In this document: one piece after another, positions 25,221 to 33,691 of the stretch
Numbering within the stretch: position 1 is the first letter of the stretch
How the letters are laid out: each line of letters starts with the position of its first letter
NCBI GenBank assembly: GCA_035575035.1
Contig: DATLYH010000136.1
Span: forward strand, 1 to 34,288
DNA from: DATLYH01 sp035575035
GTDB lineage: Bacteria > Planctomycetota > Planctomycetia > Gemmatales > Gemmataceae
Length of the DNA stretch: 34,288 nt
Direction: 5' to 3'
Notes under the pieces: generated by a model
The model's database searches: none
The model's input: the letters and a program-made list of their open reading frames with translations, nothing else
Told to the model about the DNA's origin: nothing
Made by a program: the position numbers and the translations under genes

Positions 25221-27080
25221 CTAATCCAGCTTCACCTTGACGGTCATCGGCTGGCCGTCGCGGATGATGGCCAGCTCGATGGTGTCCCCTCTCTTCTGCT
25301 GGCCCATCAGCACCATGTAGTTTTGTAGGCTCTTGACCTCCTTGCCGTTGATCCGCACGATGCGGTCCCCCTCTTTCAAACCGGCCTTGGCCGCCGGCAG
25401 TCCGTCGAGCACGCCGCCGATGAGCACGCCGTCCTTGTCGTCGTTGTAATCGGGCCGGATGCCCAGCCGCGGCCCCTGCACGCCCGGCGTTGTCCGACTC
25501 CCCTCCGTCACACGGACGTACTCCGGCCGCTCCGGGGCGGTGGCCAGCTGCACGATCAAATCTTCCGTCAGGTCGGCGATGCGCCGCATCCCGGAGATGT
25601 TGAGCCGGTCGGCCGTATCGGTCGGGCGGTGGTAATCGGGATGGTCGCCGGTGAAGAAGAAGAACACCGGGATTTTCTTGGCGTAGAACGCGGCGTGGTC
25701 GCTGGGACCGAAGCCGCTTTTGTGCTTTTGCAGCTTGAAGCCGTGCTTCTGATTGAGCGCCTCGATCAGGGCCTCGAAGGTCTTGGCCGTGCCGACACCG
25801 TGAACCTGGAGCACGTCCTTGCCGGTCTCCGGATCGGGGCGGAGCCGGCCGACCATGTCCAGGTTGACCATCGCCACTGTGTTGTCCAGCGGGAAGAGCG
25901 GGTTCTGGCAGTAATGTTCCGACCCAAACAGCCCCAGTTCCTCGCCGCTGAAGGCGATGAACACCAGGCGTCGGCCCTCGCGGTCGGGCATTGGGCCGAA
26001 GCGCCGGGCCAACTCGATCAGGGTGGCCGTGCCCGAGGCGTTGTCGTCGGCGCCGTGATGGATCGCCATTTTCTTCGATCCGGACAGGCTGCTCTGGCCG
26101 CCGTAACCGACATGGTCGTAGTGGGCGCCGATGATCACCGTCTCATGGGCCAGCCGGCCCTTGCCTTCCAGCACGCCGACCACATTCTTCACCGGGATGG
26201 CATCCTTGGCGCGGCGGACCTTGACGTCAAAGCTAACCGTCCAGCCGTCCAGCGCGACGCCGTGCGGCGTGAAGGTCCGGTCGGTGTCCTCCTCCAGCGC
26301 GCGGAGGTCGAGGCCCCGGCTGGACCAGAGCATCTCCTCCAACACCCCGCGGCTCATGTGGAAGGCCGGCAGCTGCGATCGGCTGGCCGCGGTCGCCAGG
26401 AAGTTGAAATCAAGCAAGTCGTCGCCGGTCTGGGCGGTATCCCAGTCGTTGACGAAGATGACGCCGGCCGCCTGGTGCTCCTCGGCGTTGCGCAGCTTCT
26501 CGGTGAAGGCGCCGTAGCGCCGCCGCCAGTTACCGCCGACCGCCTGCCGGCTGAGCGCTCGCGGCGTGTCGCGCAACAGGACAACCACCTTGCCGGCCAC
26601 GTCCAGGTCGCGGTAGTCGTCGTACTCGGGGTCTTTCGGGCTGGTGATGCCGTGGCCGGCGAAGACCAGCGGGGCCGCCGTCACGCGGCCGCTGCTGCCC
26701 AGGCCGAAGGGGTGGAAGTGAACCCCCTGCTTCAATTCGATCGTTTGCCCCTTCGGGCCGTGCAGCACCAGCGGACTGCAATTTTCCAGGACGGCGCCGG
26801 CAATGGCGAACGGCTGGAAGTAGGAGCCGAACTCCCCAGCGGGGCGAAGGCCGGCCTTCTTGAACTCGTTGGCGATGTAGTCGGCGGCCAGGTCAATGCC
26901 ACGGGTGCCGGGGCCGCGCCCCTCGCACTCGGCGGAGGCCAGGAAAGTGACATCCAGCCGCAGCCGCTCCTCGACCGCCTTGATGCGGGCGGCGTCGGTC
27001 CTTTCCGCGCCCAGCGCCGGTGCCGCCAGGATCAACACGATCAACAACCGCGCCGGGATCAGCCATCGCCGTGCCGTCAT
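25221..27080 (-). CDS. secreted M28-family zinc aminopeptidase with PA and PDZ domains
   Basis: 619 aa with a signal peptide (RWLIPARLLIVLILAAPALG). After an N-terminal part comes a PA-like insert (about 100-290). The M28 catalytic core follows: GAHYDHVGYG (His320), HHGADDNASGTATLIELAR (Asp345), FSGEELGLFGSEHY (Glu380/Glu381), AMVNLDMVGR (Asp408) and PDYHRPTDTADRLN (His484), a complete set of di-zinc ligands. A PDZ domain occupies about residues 530-619 (PRLGIRPDYNDDKDGVLIGG, LPAAKAGLKEGDRIVRINGK). It likely removes N-terminal residues from peptides in the periplasm. The domain order matches a common planctomycete paralogue. It is 118 bp downstream of sixA on the same strand. Confidence 0.93.
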   Translation of the reverse strand: MTARRWLIPARLLIVLILAAPALGAERTDAARIKAVEERLRLDVTFLASAECEGRGPGTRGIDLAADYIANEFKKAGLRPAGEFGSYFQPFAIAGAVLENCSPLVLHGPKGQTIELKQGVHFHPFGLGSSGRVTAAPLVFAGHGITSPKDPEYDDYRDLDVAGKVVVLLRDTPRALSRQAVGGNWRRRYGAFTEKLRNAEEHQAAGVIFVNDWDTAQTGDDLLDFNFLATAASRSQLPAFHMSRGVLEEMLWSSRGLDLRALEEDTDRTFTPHGVALDGWTVSFDVKVRRAKDAIPVKNVVGVLEGKGRLAHETVIIGAHYDHVGYGGQSSLSGSKKMAIHHGADDNASGTATLIELARRFGPMPDREGRRLVFIAFSGEELGLFGSEHYCQNPLFPLDNTVAMVNLDMVGRLRPDPETGKDVLQVHGVGTAKTFEALIEALNQKHGFKLQKHKSGFGPSDHAAFYAKKIPVFFFFTGDHPDYHRPTDTADRLNISGMRRIADLTEDLIVQLATAPERPEYVRVTEGSRTTPGVQGPRLGIRPDYNDDKDGVLIGGVLDGLPAAKAGLKEGDRIVRINGKEVKSLQNYMVLMGQQKRGDTIELAIIRDGQPMTVKVKLD

Positions 27081-27198
27081 GGTCGTTTCCTCATTCGGAA
27101 AGGATACAGGAATCGCCCCTGCTTTGCGCTGCCCTGAATTCTGGCGAATTCGGCTACATTATTCTACGAGGGAGGGCCGGAATTGGTTGAGCAGCGAG

Positions 27199-27690
27199 TC
27201 AGCGCCGCAGCAACTCGGGCGTCACCAGCCAGATCAGCGTACAGCTGCCCTTTCGGGGGAAATCGGGGCAGACCAGGTGGGCCGCCCCCGCCTTGGCCAG
27301 GTCGATCTGGGCCTTCTTGCCGCCGATCAGCCAGGCGGTGTGCCGGGCCAGGTCGGGCATGTGGCCGACCAGCCCCACCCCGTCGGCACTCAGTATGCGC
27401 AGCAGCCGTGCCAGTTTCTTCGGCTTGACGCCCGGGGCCAGCTCTGCGCAGACGCGCAGCTCCGGGGCCGGCAACGACCACTGCCGGAGGATCGCCTCCG
27501 CCGTCTGCCGCGCCCGCAGCAAGGGGCTGGTCAGTAGTAGGCCCAGGTGGACGCCGTGCCGCTGTAGGCCCGCGGCCAGCTCCCGCGCCTGGGCCTCGCC
27601 GGCCTCGGTCAGCGGCCGGTCCTCGTCGCGGGTGATGCCGTCGGCGCCGAGCGGCTTGGCCTCGGCGTGCCGAATCAGGTACAGGTCCAT
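27199..27690 (-). CDS. sixA: SixA-type phosphohistidine phosphatase
   Basis: 163 aa, the usual length for SixA. Histidine-phosphatase motifs are MDLYLIRHAEAKPLG (Arg7, nucleophile His8), RPLTEAGEAQARELAAGLQR, LLTSPLLRARQTAEAIL and VGLVGHMPDLARHTAWLIGG (second His). In E. coli SixA removes phosphate from HPt or PTS proteins. A phosphorelay HPt is encoded in this window (residue His956 of the hybrid kinase) but 19 kb away, so no specific pairing is claimed. It is divergent from typA across 131 bp. Confidence 0.9.
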   Translation of the reverse strand: MDLYLIRHAEAKPLGADGITRDEDRPLTEAGEAQARELAAGLQRHGVHLGLLLTSPLLRARQTAEAILRQWSLPAPELRVCAELAPGVKPKKLARLLRILSADGVGLVGHMPDLARHTAWLIGGKKAQIDLAKAGAAHLVCPDFPRKGSCTLIWLVTPELLRR

Positions 27691-27748
27691 CGGCAGGTTC
27701 CTCTCTCGGCCGGCTGTGTGCCTCTATGCGGGCCGCGCCGGCGTCTCC

Positions 27749-27754
27749 TATAAT
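27749..27754 (+). promoter_or_regulatory. TATAAT -10 element for typA
   Basis: A perfect TATAAT (27749-27754) lies 67 bp before the typA ATG. The -35 position at 17 bp (atgcgg) is not conserved. Confidence 0.4.
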
Positions 27755-27821
27755 AAGGTCTCTGCTCCCGCCCGGCCAAGGGACATCGGCCGTCGGCCCA
27801 CACCCAACGAGAAGACCAGGC

Positions 27822-29639
27822 ATGCAACGAACGGACCTTCGCAACGTGGCGATCATCGCCCACGTTGACCACGGCAAGACCACTCTCGTCGATCAAATGA
27901 TGCGGCAGTCGGGGCTGTTCCGCGCCGGCGAGTTGCGCGGCGAGCAGATCCTCGACTCCAACGACCTGGAGCGGGAACGCGGCATCACCATCCTGGCCAA
28001 GAACATCGCCCTGACGTTGGGCGGCACCAAGGTCAACATCATCGACACCCCCGGCCATGCCGACTTCGGCGGTGAGGTCGAGCGCGTCTTACGTCTGGCC
28101 GACGGCGCCCTCTTGTTGGTGGACGCCGCCGAGGGGCCGCTGCCGCAGACCCGCTTCGTCCTCCGCAAGGCTTTCGAATGCGGACTCCGGCCCATCGTCA
28201 TCATCAACAAAATCGACCGCCCCGACGCCCGGCCGGTGGAGACGCTCAACGCCGTCTTCGACCTCTTCGTCGAGCTGGGCGCCGACGACGCCACCCTCGA
28301 CTTCCCAACCATCTACGCCTCCGGCCGGCAAGGCATCGCCACCACCGACCCGGCCGTGCCCGGGGTTGACATCCGGCCTTTGTATGATGCCATCCTTAAG
28401 CATGTACCGCCGCCGGCGGTGGATCTCGACGCGCCGCTGCAATTGCTGGTCGTCACCCTTGACTACAACGACTACGTCGGCCGGATCGCTGTCGGCCGGG
28501 TGGTCCGCGGCAAGGTTCGCAAGGGCCAGCGCGTGGCGCTGCTGAAGCGCGACGGCCGGCGCATCGACGACCAGGTAGCCCAGCTTTACGTCTTCGACCG
28601 CCTGGGCCGGGTTGAAGCCGACGAGGTCGGCGCCGGCGACATCTGTGCGGTGGTCGGCCTGGAGGAGGTGGACATCGGCGACACCATCGCCGATCCGGGG
28701 ACCCCCGAGCCCCTGCCGCCGATCAAGGTGGACGAGCCGACGCTTGACATGGTTTTCCGGATCAACGACTCGCCGTTCGCCGGCCAGGATGGCACCTATC
28801 TGACCAGCCGACAGCTGCGCGACCGGCTGCTCAAGGAGCTGAAGTCGAACGTCGCTCTGCGGGTCACGCCAAGCGAGGAGCGGCGCGACGAGTTCCACGT
28901 CTCGGGCCGCGGCTTGTTGCACCTCGGCATCCTGTTGGAGAACATGCGTCGCGAGGGCTACGAGCTGTCAGTCGGCAAGCCGAAGGTGATCACCCGCCAG
29001 GTGGATGGCCGGGTGCTGGAGCCGATCGAGTACCTGGTGGTGGAAGTGCCGCCGGGCTCGGTGGGAGCGGTGATGGAGTTGGTCGGCAGTCGGCGGGCCG
29101 AGTGCGTGCGGCTCGACTCGCGCGGCAAGCTGACGCACATCGAGTTCACCATTCCGGCTCGGGGGCTGATCGGCCTGCGGACGCGGCTGTTGAACGCGAC
29201 CGGTGGCGAGGCGATCATGCACCACACCTTCTACGATTACCAGCCGGCTCGCGGCCCGATCCCGGCCCGGGTCAACGGCGTGATGGTCTCAACCGAGACG
29301 GGGCGGGCGACGGCCTACGCCCTGGAAAACCTCCAGGAACGCGGCGTGCTCTTCATCGGGCCGGGCGAGCCGGTCTACGAGGGGCAGATCGTCGGTGAAC
29401 ACTGCCGCGACAACGACCTGCCGGTGAATGTTTGCCGCGAGAAGAAGCTGACTAACATTCGGGCCTCGACGGCGGAGAAGAGCATCCTCTTGAAGCCGCC
29501 GCGGCAGCTGACGCTGGAACTGGCCCTGGAGTACATTGAGGAGGACGAGTTGGTCGAGGTGACGCCGCGGGCGATCCGATTGCGGAAGATCCACCTCAAG
29601 GAGGCAGACCGCCGCCGCCACGCCCGGCAGGGGCAGTAA
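27822..29639 (+). CDS. typA: translational GTPase TypA/BipA
   Basis: 605 aa from ATG 27822 (MQRTDLRNVAIIAHVDHGKT), matching the family length; an in-frame start at 27726 would add an unconserved leader overlapping the promoter. G-motifs are G1 AHVDHGKTTL (13-22), G2 RGITI, G3 DTPGHADFGGEVER (Asp75), G4 NKID (129-132) and G5 YASGRQG. EF-G-like domains III and V and the BipA-specific C-terminal domain follow (ARGLIGLRTRLLNATGGEAI, MHHTFYDY; KKLTNIRASTAEKSILLKPP). It binds ribosomes and supports 50S assembly and stress growth. It is divergent from sixA. Confidence 0.96.
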   Translation: MQRTDLRNVAIIAHVDHGKTTLVDQMMRQSGLFRAGELRGEQILDSNDLERERGITILAKNIALTLGGTKVNIIDTPGHADFGGEVERVLRLADGALLLVDAAEGPLPQTRFVLRKAFECGLRPIVIINKIDRPDARPVETLNAVFDLFVELGADDATLDFPTIYASGRQGIATTDPAVPGVDIRPLYDAILKHVPPPAVDLDAPLQLLVVTLDYNDYVGRIAVGRVVRGKVRKGQRVALLKRDGRRIDDQVAQLYVFDRLGRVEADEVGAGDICAVVGLEEVDIGDTIADPGTPEPLPPIKVDEPTLDMVFRINDSPFAGQDGTYLTSRQLRDRLLKELKSNVALRVTPSEERRDEFHVSGRGLLHLGILLENMRREGYELSVGKPKVITRQVDGRVLEPIEYLVVEVPPGSVGAVMELVGSRRAECVRLDSRGKLTHIEFTIPARGLIGLRTRLLNATGGEAIMHHTFYDYQPARGPIPARVNGVMVSTETGRATAYALENLQERGVLFIGPGEPVYEGQIVGEHCRDNDLPVNVCREKKLTNIRASTAEKSILLKPPRQLTLELALEYIEEDELVEVTPRAIRLRKIHLKEADRRRHARQGQ

Positions 29640-30182
29640 GCCGAGGAACCTGGGGCCGCCTTTGCTTGCCACAGCTCCTTGCACGTTGCGGTCGCTAACG
29701 ATCTCCGCTTCCTTCTGTCATCCGCCCCCATCAGCGCTTCAAAGATTACGATCATCCGCGACGGATCGTCCTCTTACACCAGACGGCCGTCCGTCGCCGC
29801 GGCATTGCCTCCTCGTGTGGGATCACGCCGTGCCGGGCCTGTCCCTCCTCATCCGCCACGAGGGGTCTCTGGCCCTCCTTCCTGCGGGCGAGGAAGGAAC
29901 GAACGGCCCTGCTCAGGATGGTCAGCTGTACTTTTTCCACACGCATCGCCCCCCCTCAGCGGCTGTCTCCGCAAGGGACCTGAACGTCCCTCATCCTACC
30001 AGATTTCATCGTACCCGAGAGCCTGTTCGTCGTGATGGATGGCAAGCCCCTTGCGGCGAACCGTCCCTTTCTGGGACAACGGGGCTGATGTTTCCGGATT
30101 CGGTATTCTCTGAAAGTGCGACTGCATCCCATCCCGCCGCCTGGTATGCTACGGACTGCGAACTACGGATCACGGATCACCA
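29640..30182. other. 543-bp intergenic region between typA and the COG4248-like kinase gene
   Basis: No terminator is evident after typA. The only coding candidate is the small minus-strand frame listed separately. Just before the kinase gene is a direct repeat (cggatcac-ggatcacc, about 30167-30182) of a type often seen between planctomycete genes. No promoter is clear. Confidence 0.5.
29752..29946 (-). CDS. possible small basic protein
   Basis: 64 aa (MRVEKVQLTILSRAVRSFLA at the start, RRTAVWCKRTIRRG at the end). The main support is a very strong ribosome site (gaggggggcg) directly before the ATG, and its position in an otherwise empty gap. The product is basic, has no signal peptide and was not recognised. 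It could equally be a chance frame. Confidence 0.35.
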   Translation of the reverse strand: MRVEKVQLTILSRAVRSFLARRKEGQRPLVADEEGQARHGVIPHEEAMPRRRTAVWCKRTIRRG

Positions 30183-31643
30183 ATGCGGGTGCAACTGGAA
30201 AAGGATGGGGCTGTCGTCGTGCTCGAAGGGCCGCCGCTCGCTCGGGGCGGCGAGGCGCTGATCTACGCCGTGCCCGACCGGCCCGAGCTGCTGGCCAAGG
30301 TCTATCACAAACCCTCCCCCGAGCGCGCCGACAAACTGGCGGTCATGCTGGCGGCCCCGCCGGCCGACCCGATGGCCGGCCTGGGGCATCCCTCCATCGC
30401 CTGGCCGCTCGACCGGCTGCGGGAGGCGGACGGCGAGTGCCGCTGTGTCGGCTACGTGATGCCGCGGGTCCACAATGCCCGCCCGCTCTTCGAGTTCTAC
30501 AACCCCAAGGTGCGGCTACAGGTCTGCCCGCTATTCCACTATGGCTACCTGGTGCGGACGGCCCGCAACCTCTGCGCCGCCGTCTTCGCCGTCCACGAAG
30601 CAGGCTACGTCATCGGCGACCTGAACGAGTCGAACGTCCTGGTCACCAATCAGGCGCTGGTGACGCTAGTGGACACCGACTCGTTCCAGGTGGCCGGCCC
30701 GGGGCGGACGTTCCGCTGCCCGGTGGGGAAGCCGGACTACACGCCGCCGGAGCTCTACGGCACCCGTTACGGCGAGTTCGACCGCCGGCCCGAGCACGAC
30801 GACTTCGCGCTGGCGGTGCTGATCTTTCAGTTGTTGATGCAGGGTTTCCATCCCTTCGCCGGCCGTTTCACCGGTCAGGGCGATCCGGATCCGATCCCGA
30901 AGCGGATCGCGGCTGGTCACTGGCCCTATGCCAAGAGCCGGCCGGTCCCCTACGAGCCCAACCCCCACGCGCCTCCTCTGGAGGTGTTGCCGGCGCCGCT
31001 GCCGGAACTGGTCCGGCGTTGCTTCGAGGAGGGGCACACCACGCCCGCCGCCCGCCCCACCGCCGCCCAGTGGCACGAGGCGCTGCGCGAGGCCGAGCAG
31101 CGGCTGCAACCCTGCATCGTCAACCGCCAGCATCTCTTCAACCAGGCGCTACTGATCTGCCCCTGGTGCGACCTGGCCGCCCGCCAGGGACGCGATCCGT
31201 TCCCCTCGGCGGCCGACGTACAGTCGGGCAACATCGGCATCCCGTTGGCCCTGCCCGTGTCCGCGGAGACGCCGGCCGGCGATGCCCTGCCGGTGATCCC
31301 GGTGGACGAATTCCCTCCCTTGGACATCTCGATCGGGCCGGTGCGCGACTCCTATCAGGACGGCGAGCGGGAACCCTCGCTGATTCTCCAGCTGATCTTG
31401 TCGCCGTTGTGGTTGTGTGTGATCGCCCTGGTGGGACTGGCGATCCTGTTCGCGGCCATTCTCCATTCGCGGACGTCACGGGAGAAGGGGCCGCCGCAGA
31501 CGCCGGGCCGGCTCGCGCCGGCCAACAGGCCGCGCTTCGGCGAACGCCGCTTCACTTCCCGCCGAACCGTTCCAGGGTCGGGTCAGGTTGCCACAAGTAG
31601 AGGAACGTCGGCAGGCGGGAGCGCTCCAGGCCGGGCACGCTGA
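30183..31643 (+). CDS. COG4248-like protein kinase with CxxC module and C-terminal membrane helix
   Basis: 486 aa. The kinase fold shows a glycine loop PPLARGGEALIYAV, Lys39 (LLAKVYHKP), the catalytic loop GYVIGDLNESNVLV (Asp146, Asn151) and a metal-binding Asp164 in VDTDSF, which replaces the DFG. PDYTPPELYG and HDDFALAVLIFQLLMQGFHP match the activation segment and helix F. The sequence resembles the kinase half of COG4248/YegI-type and TerY-associated kinases, followed by a conserved QHLFNQALLICPWCDLAARQ (Cys326, Cys329) as in the metal-binding tail of those proteins. One transmembrane helix lies at about 401-425. The last 30 residues are read antisense to the S49 gene and look unconserved. 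VWA or PP2C partners, normal companions of this family, are absent nearby. Confidence 0.85.
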   Translation: MRVQLEKDGAVVVLEGPPLARGGEALIYAVPDRPELLAKVYHKPSPERADKLAVMLAAPPADPMAGLGHPSIAWPLDRLREADGECRCVGYVMPRVHNARPLFEFYNPKVRLQVCPLFHYGYLVRTARNLCAAVFAVHEAGYVIGDLNESNVLVTNQALVTLVDTDSFQVAGPGRTFRCPVGKPDYTPPELYGTRYGEFDRRPEHDDFALAVLIFQLLMQGFHPFAGRFTGQGDPDPIPKRIAAGHWPYAKSRPVPYEPNPHAPPLEVLPAPLPELVRRCFEEGHTTPAARPTAAQWHEALREAEQRLQPCIVNRQHLFNQALLICPWCDLAARQGRDPFPSAADVQSGNIGIPLALPVSAETPAGDALPVIPVDEFPPLDISIGPVRDSYQDGEREPSLILQLILSPLWLCVIALVGLAILFAAILHSRTSREKGPPQTPGRLAPANRPRFGERRFTSRRTVPGSGQVATSRGTSAGGSAPGRAR

Positions 31644-32619
31644 CCGGCAGGAAGGTGCTCTGCAAGGGTACATTGGGCGTGACGGCGTAGACCGAACGGC
31701 CCGGGTCGTTCCGACGGTGGAACAGTACCGCCGGGGCGCCGGGCGTGCCGGCCAGCTGCCGCGCCGCGTCGAGGGCATCGTCAAGGTAGCCGATGCGGTC
31801 GATCAAGCGCCGCTCCAGCGCCTGCCCGGCGGTGAAGACCCGGCCGTCGAAGGTGGTGCCCTCACGCGGATCGACACCCGGCCGGGCCTGCTCCACCACC
31901 CGGCGGAAGCGCGCCTGAAACTCGTTCGCCATCTCCTGGAGAAGCCGGCGGGTCTCGTCGCTCAGGGCGGCGGTCACCGTCCCCATGTCGATAAGGGGAC
32001 CGGCCTTGATGATCTGACTGATCACGTTGAAGTAGGCCATCGTATCCTGGAGGTTGTAGAGATTGAGGACAACGCCGATGCCGCCGGTGATCGTGGTGGG
32101 ATGGGCGATAATCAGGTCAGAGGCCGTCGCCAGGTAGTAACCGCCGCCGGTGCCCAGGTCCAGCAAACAGGCGACCACCGGCCGGCCCGTGCGGCAGCGG
32201 AAGGCTTGCAGATCGTGCCACATGATGTCGGTCGCCGTCACCCCACCGCCGGGGGTGTTGATCCGCACCACCACCGCGGCCACGTCCGGATCGGCGGCGA
32301 TGGCGTCGAGCTTCTCGCGGAACAGCGCCACCGGGTTTTCGCCCAGAGAAAAGGGACCGGTCAGGTCGGCGTTGAGCAGCAGGCCGTCCACGTCCACCAG
32401 GGCAATGCGGGGCCCGCCGGCCTCCAGGCAGACGCCTCCCACCGGCATGGCGACCACCGGCCCGCCCTCACTGACCGGCGGCGTCTCCTGGACAAAGCGG
32501 CCGTTCATCACGATCGGGGTGTCCAGGGCGACCCGGGACTGGGTGACCAGGAAGAACGGCTTCCCACATCCCGCCGTGAACACCATCACCATCAGAAAAG
32601 CGGCGCCCCTCATACCCAT
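31552..32619 (-). CDS. S49 (SppA-like) lipoprotein apparently lacking the Ser/Lys dyad
   Basis: 355 aa. The N-terminus MRGAAFLMVMVFTAGCGK looks like a lipoprotein signal with Cys18, although the lipobox is atypical. The crotonase-like SppA fold is evident: RIALVDVDGLL, VAAVVVRINTPGGGVTATDI, then LLDLGTGGGYYLATASDLII and AHPTTITGGIGVVLNLYNLQ. Active SppA has 'AASGGYY' with a nucleophilic Ser and 'IKSGxxKD' with a general-base Lys. Here the first reads GTGGGYY (Ser to Gly) and the second IKAGPLIDMG (Lys to Ile). It is probably a non-catalytic scaffold, unless a neighbouring Thr acts. The 3' end overlaps the convergent kinase frame by 92 bp. Confidence 0.85.
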   Translation of the reverse strand: MGMRGAAFLMVMVFTAGCGKPFFLVTQSRVALDTPIVMNGRFVQETPPVSEGGPVVAMPVGGVCLEAGGPRIALVDVDGLLLNADLTGPFSLGENPVALFREKLDAIAADPDVAAVVVRINTPGGGVTATDIMWHDLQAFRCRTGRPVVACLLDLGTGGGYYLATASDLIIAHPTTITGGIGVVLNLYNLQDTMAYFNVISQIIKAGPLIDMGTVTAALSDETRRLLQEMANEFQARFRRVVEQARPGVDPREGTTFDGRVFTAGQALERRLIDRIGYLDDALDAARQLAGTPGAPAVLFHRRNDPGRSVYAVTPNVPLQSTFLPVSVPGLERSRLPTFLYLWQPDPTLERFGGK

Positions 32620-32786
32620 CCTCTGGCCCGGCTGGCCCGGACTTCACCCTTGCCGATGAGGCCCGGCTTGCAAATTCGTTCTTTTCATTTCCATCGTCAT
32701 AATCGTTTCCTATCTCCGTGTTTTTCGCGAGAGGCAGTGCCCGATTACCGAGCTGGGGGCAGGACAGTTCTCGGGATGGTGTCAAT

Positions 32787-32847
32787 AATAAGGCATTATC
32801 TGACTGTGCGAATTTTTTAACGAATTTGTCACAGTCAAGTCCTTATT
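32787..32847. promoter_or_regulatory. AT-rich nested dyad, possible operator or structured leader
   Basis: Outer arms aataagg (32787-32793) and ccttatt (32841-32847) enclose inner arms tgactgtg (32801-32808) and cacagtca (32830-32837); both pairs are exact. The centre is a direct repeat of cgaattt separated by a T/A-run. In otherwise GC-rich DNA such a symmetric AT-rich block suggests a protein-binding or structured regulatory site. Confidence 0.4.
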
Positions 32848-33497
32848 CCGTAAATTTAGATGCTAAGATTGAGTAGACGCGATAATCCCGGCGAACTTGG
32901 CGCCCCACAGTCCAATGGAGCCAACGGAGCGTCTCTCGCGGTGCGATTCACCCGCCATCAGGGCGCCGGGAAAGCAAGGGGGTTTTCCTTTCTCCACCGG
33001 TAGGACGCCGAGCTGTGCCGGGCAGCGCTGGGGTTCGATTTTCGGTGAGAGGCATGATTTCCTTCGCTGCGTCCAACCTTTGCTTCCCCGCCCGTCTCTT
33101 TTGCCGTTGCAAAATTACCGGACGTGGATAGTCTAGGTAAACCAGCGAAAAAACTCCCTGTCTCACAACCCCGTGGAATGCTCCTCACATTCTGTCGGTG
33201 TTTGCACAAAAGACCGGCATCTTCTCCGTGCAGCGGGATGCCGCCGGGAAGTCAGCTGTGAGGCCCGCGCCGCGGCGGTGGGACAGCGCGAGTCCCCGAT
33301 CCTCTCGCAGCAACGCCGTTCACCCCGCGCGATCGACCGCTGAGCCCAGCTCCCGGCAGGATGTCGGCTGTCCGGGGTCTGGTCGAGGGAACAACGCGGG
33401 GGTCGAACGGATGCGATCGGCCTTCATTCCCGGCGCGGAGCGCCTGGGCTGATCGGGGGCGGGCCGGCCTTTGCCAACGGCCGTGAACACTCCGCTC

Positions 33498-33525
33498 GGG
33501 ACAGGGGACAGGGGACAGGGGACAG
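33498..33525 (+). repeat. tandem repeat (GGGACAG)x4
   Basis: Four perfect 7-bp units in a row lie six bases before the perfect inverted repeat at 33531. Confidence 0.92.
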
Positions 33526-33530
33526 GGTTG

Positions 33531-33570
33531 CTCCGTTGGGGCGTGGTCTCCAGACCACGCCCCAACGGAG
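33531..33570. repeat. 19-bp perfect inverted repeat with 2-nt centre
   Basis: ctccgttggggcgtggtct (33531-33549) and its exact reverse complement (33552-33570) flank the bases cc. This gives a long, almost loop-less palindrome that could extrude as a cruciform or belong to a REP-like family. It lies 122 bp before the NPD-domain gene. Confidence 0.92.
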
Positions 33571-33691
33571 GGTGAACACGAATGGGTTTCCGGTATGGTC
33601 AGTGACACCGTTAAGTCACTCTGTCCGCCTGGATGGTCTAGAACGGATAGGCTTAAGGGAGAGGCTTGCGCGGATGGAGAGGGGGTACGGC

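Larger units (their letters stand above)
32620..33691. other. 1.07-kb intergenic region
   Basis: No convincing gene. Several overlapping short frames exist on both strands without coding character. A minus-strand 18-codon frame (32700-32644, MTMEMKRTNLQAG) with a plausible ribosome site precedes the S49 gene and might be a leader. Notable content, listed separately, is an AT-rich dyad (32787-32847), a GGGACAG tandem repeat and a perfect inverted repeat. The composition changes sharply from AT-rich (about 32690-32880) back to GC-rich. Confidence 0.6.

Noticed and set aside
25629..27137. Plus-strand open frame of 502 codons
   Set aside because: Antisense to the M28 peptidase, whose zinc ligands are all present.
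32948..33209. Two overlapping minus-strand small frames (72 and 83 codons)
   Set aside because: They overlap each other in different frames, lack good ribosome sites and show no coding character.
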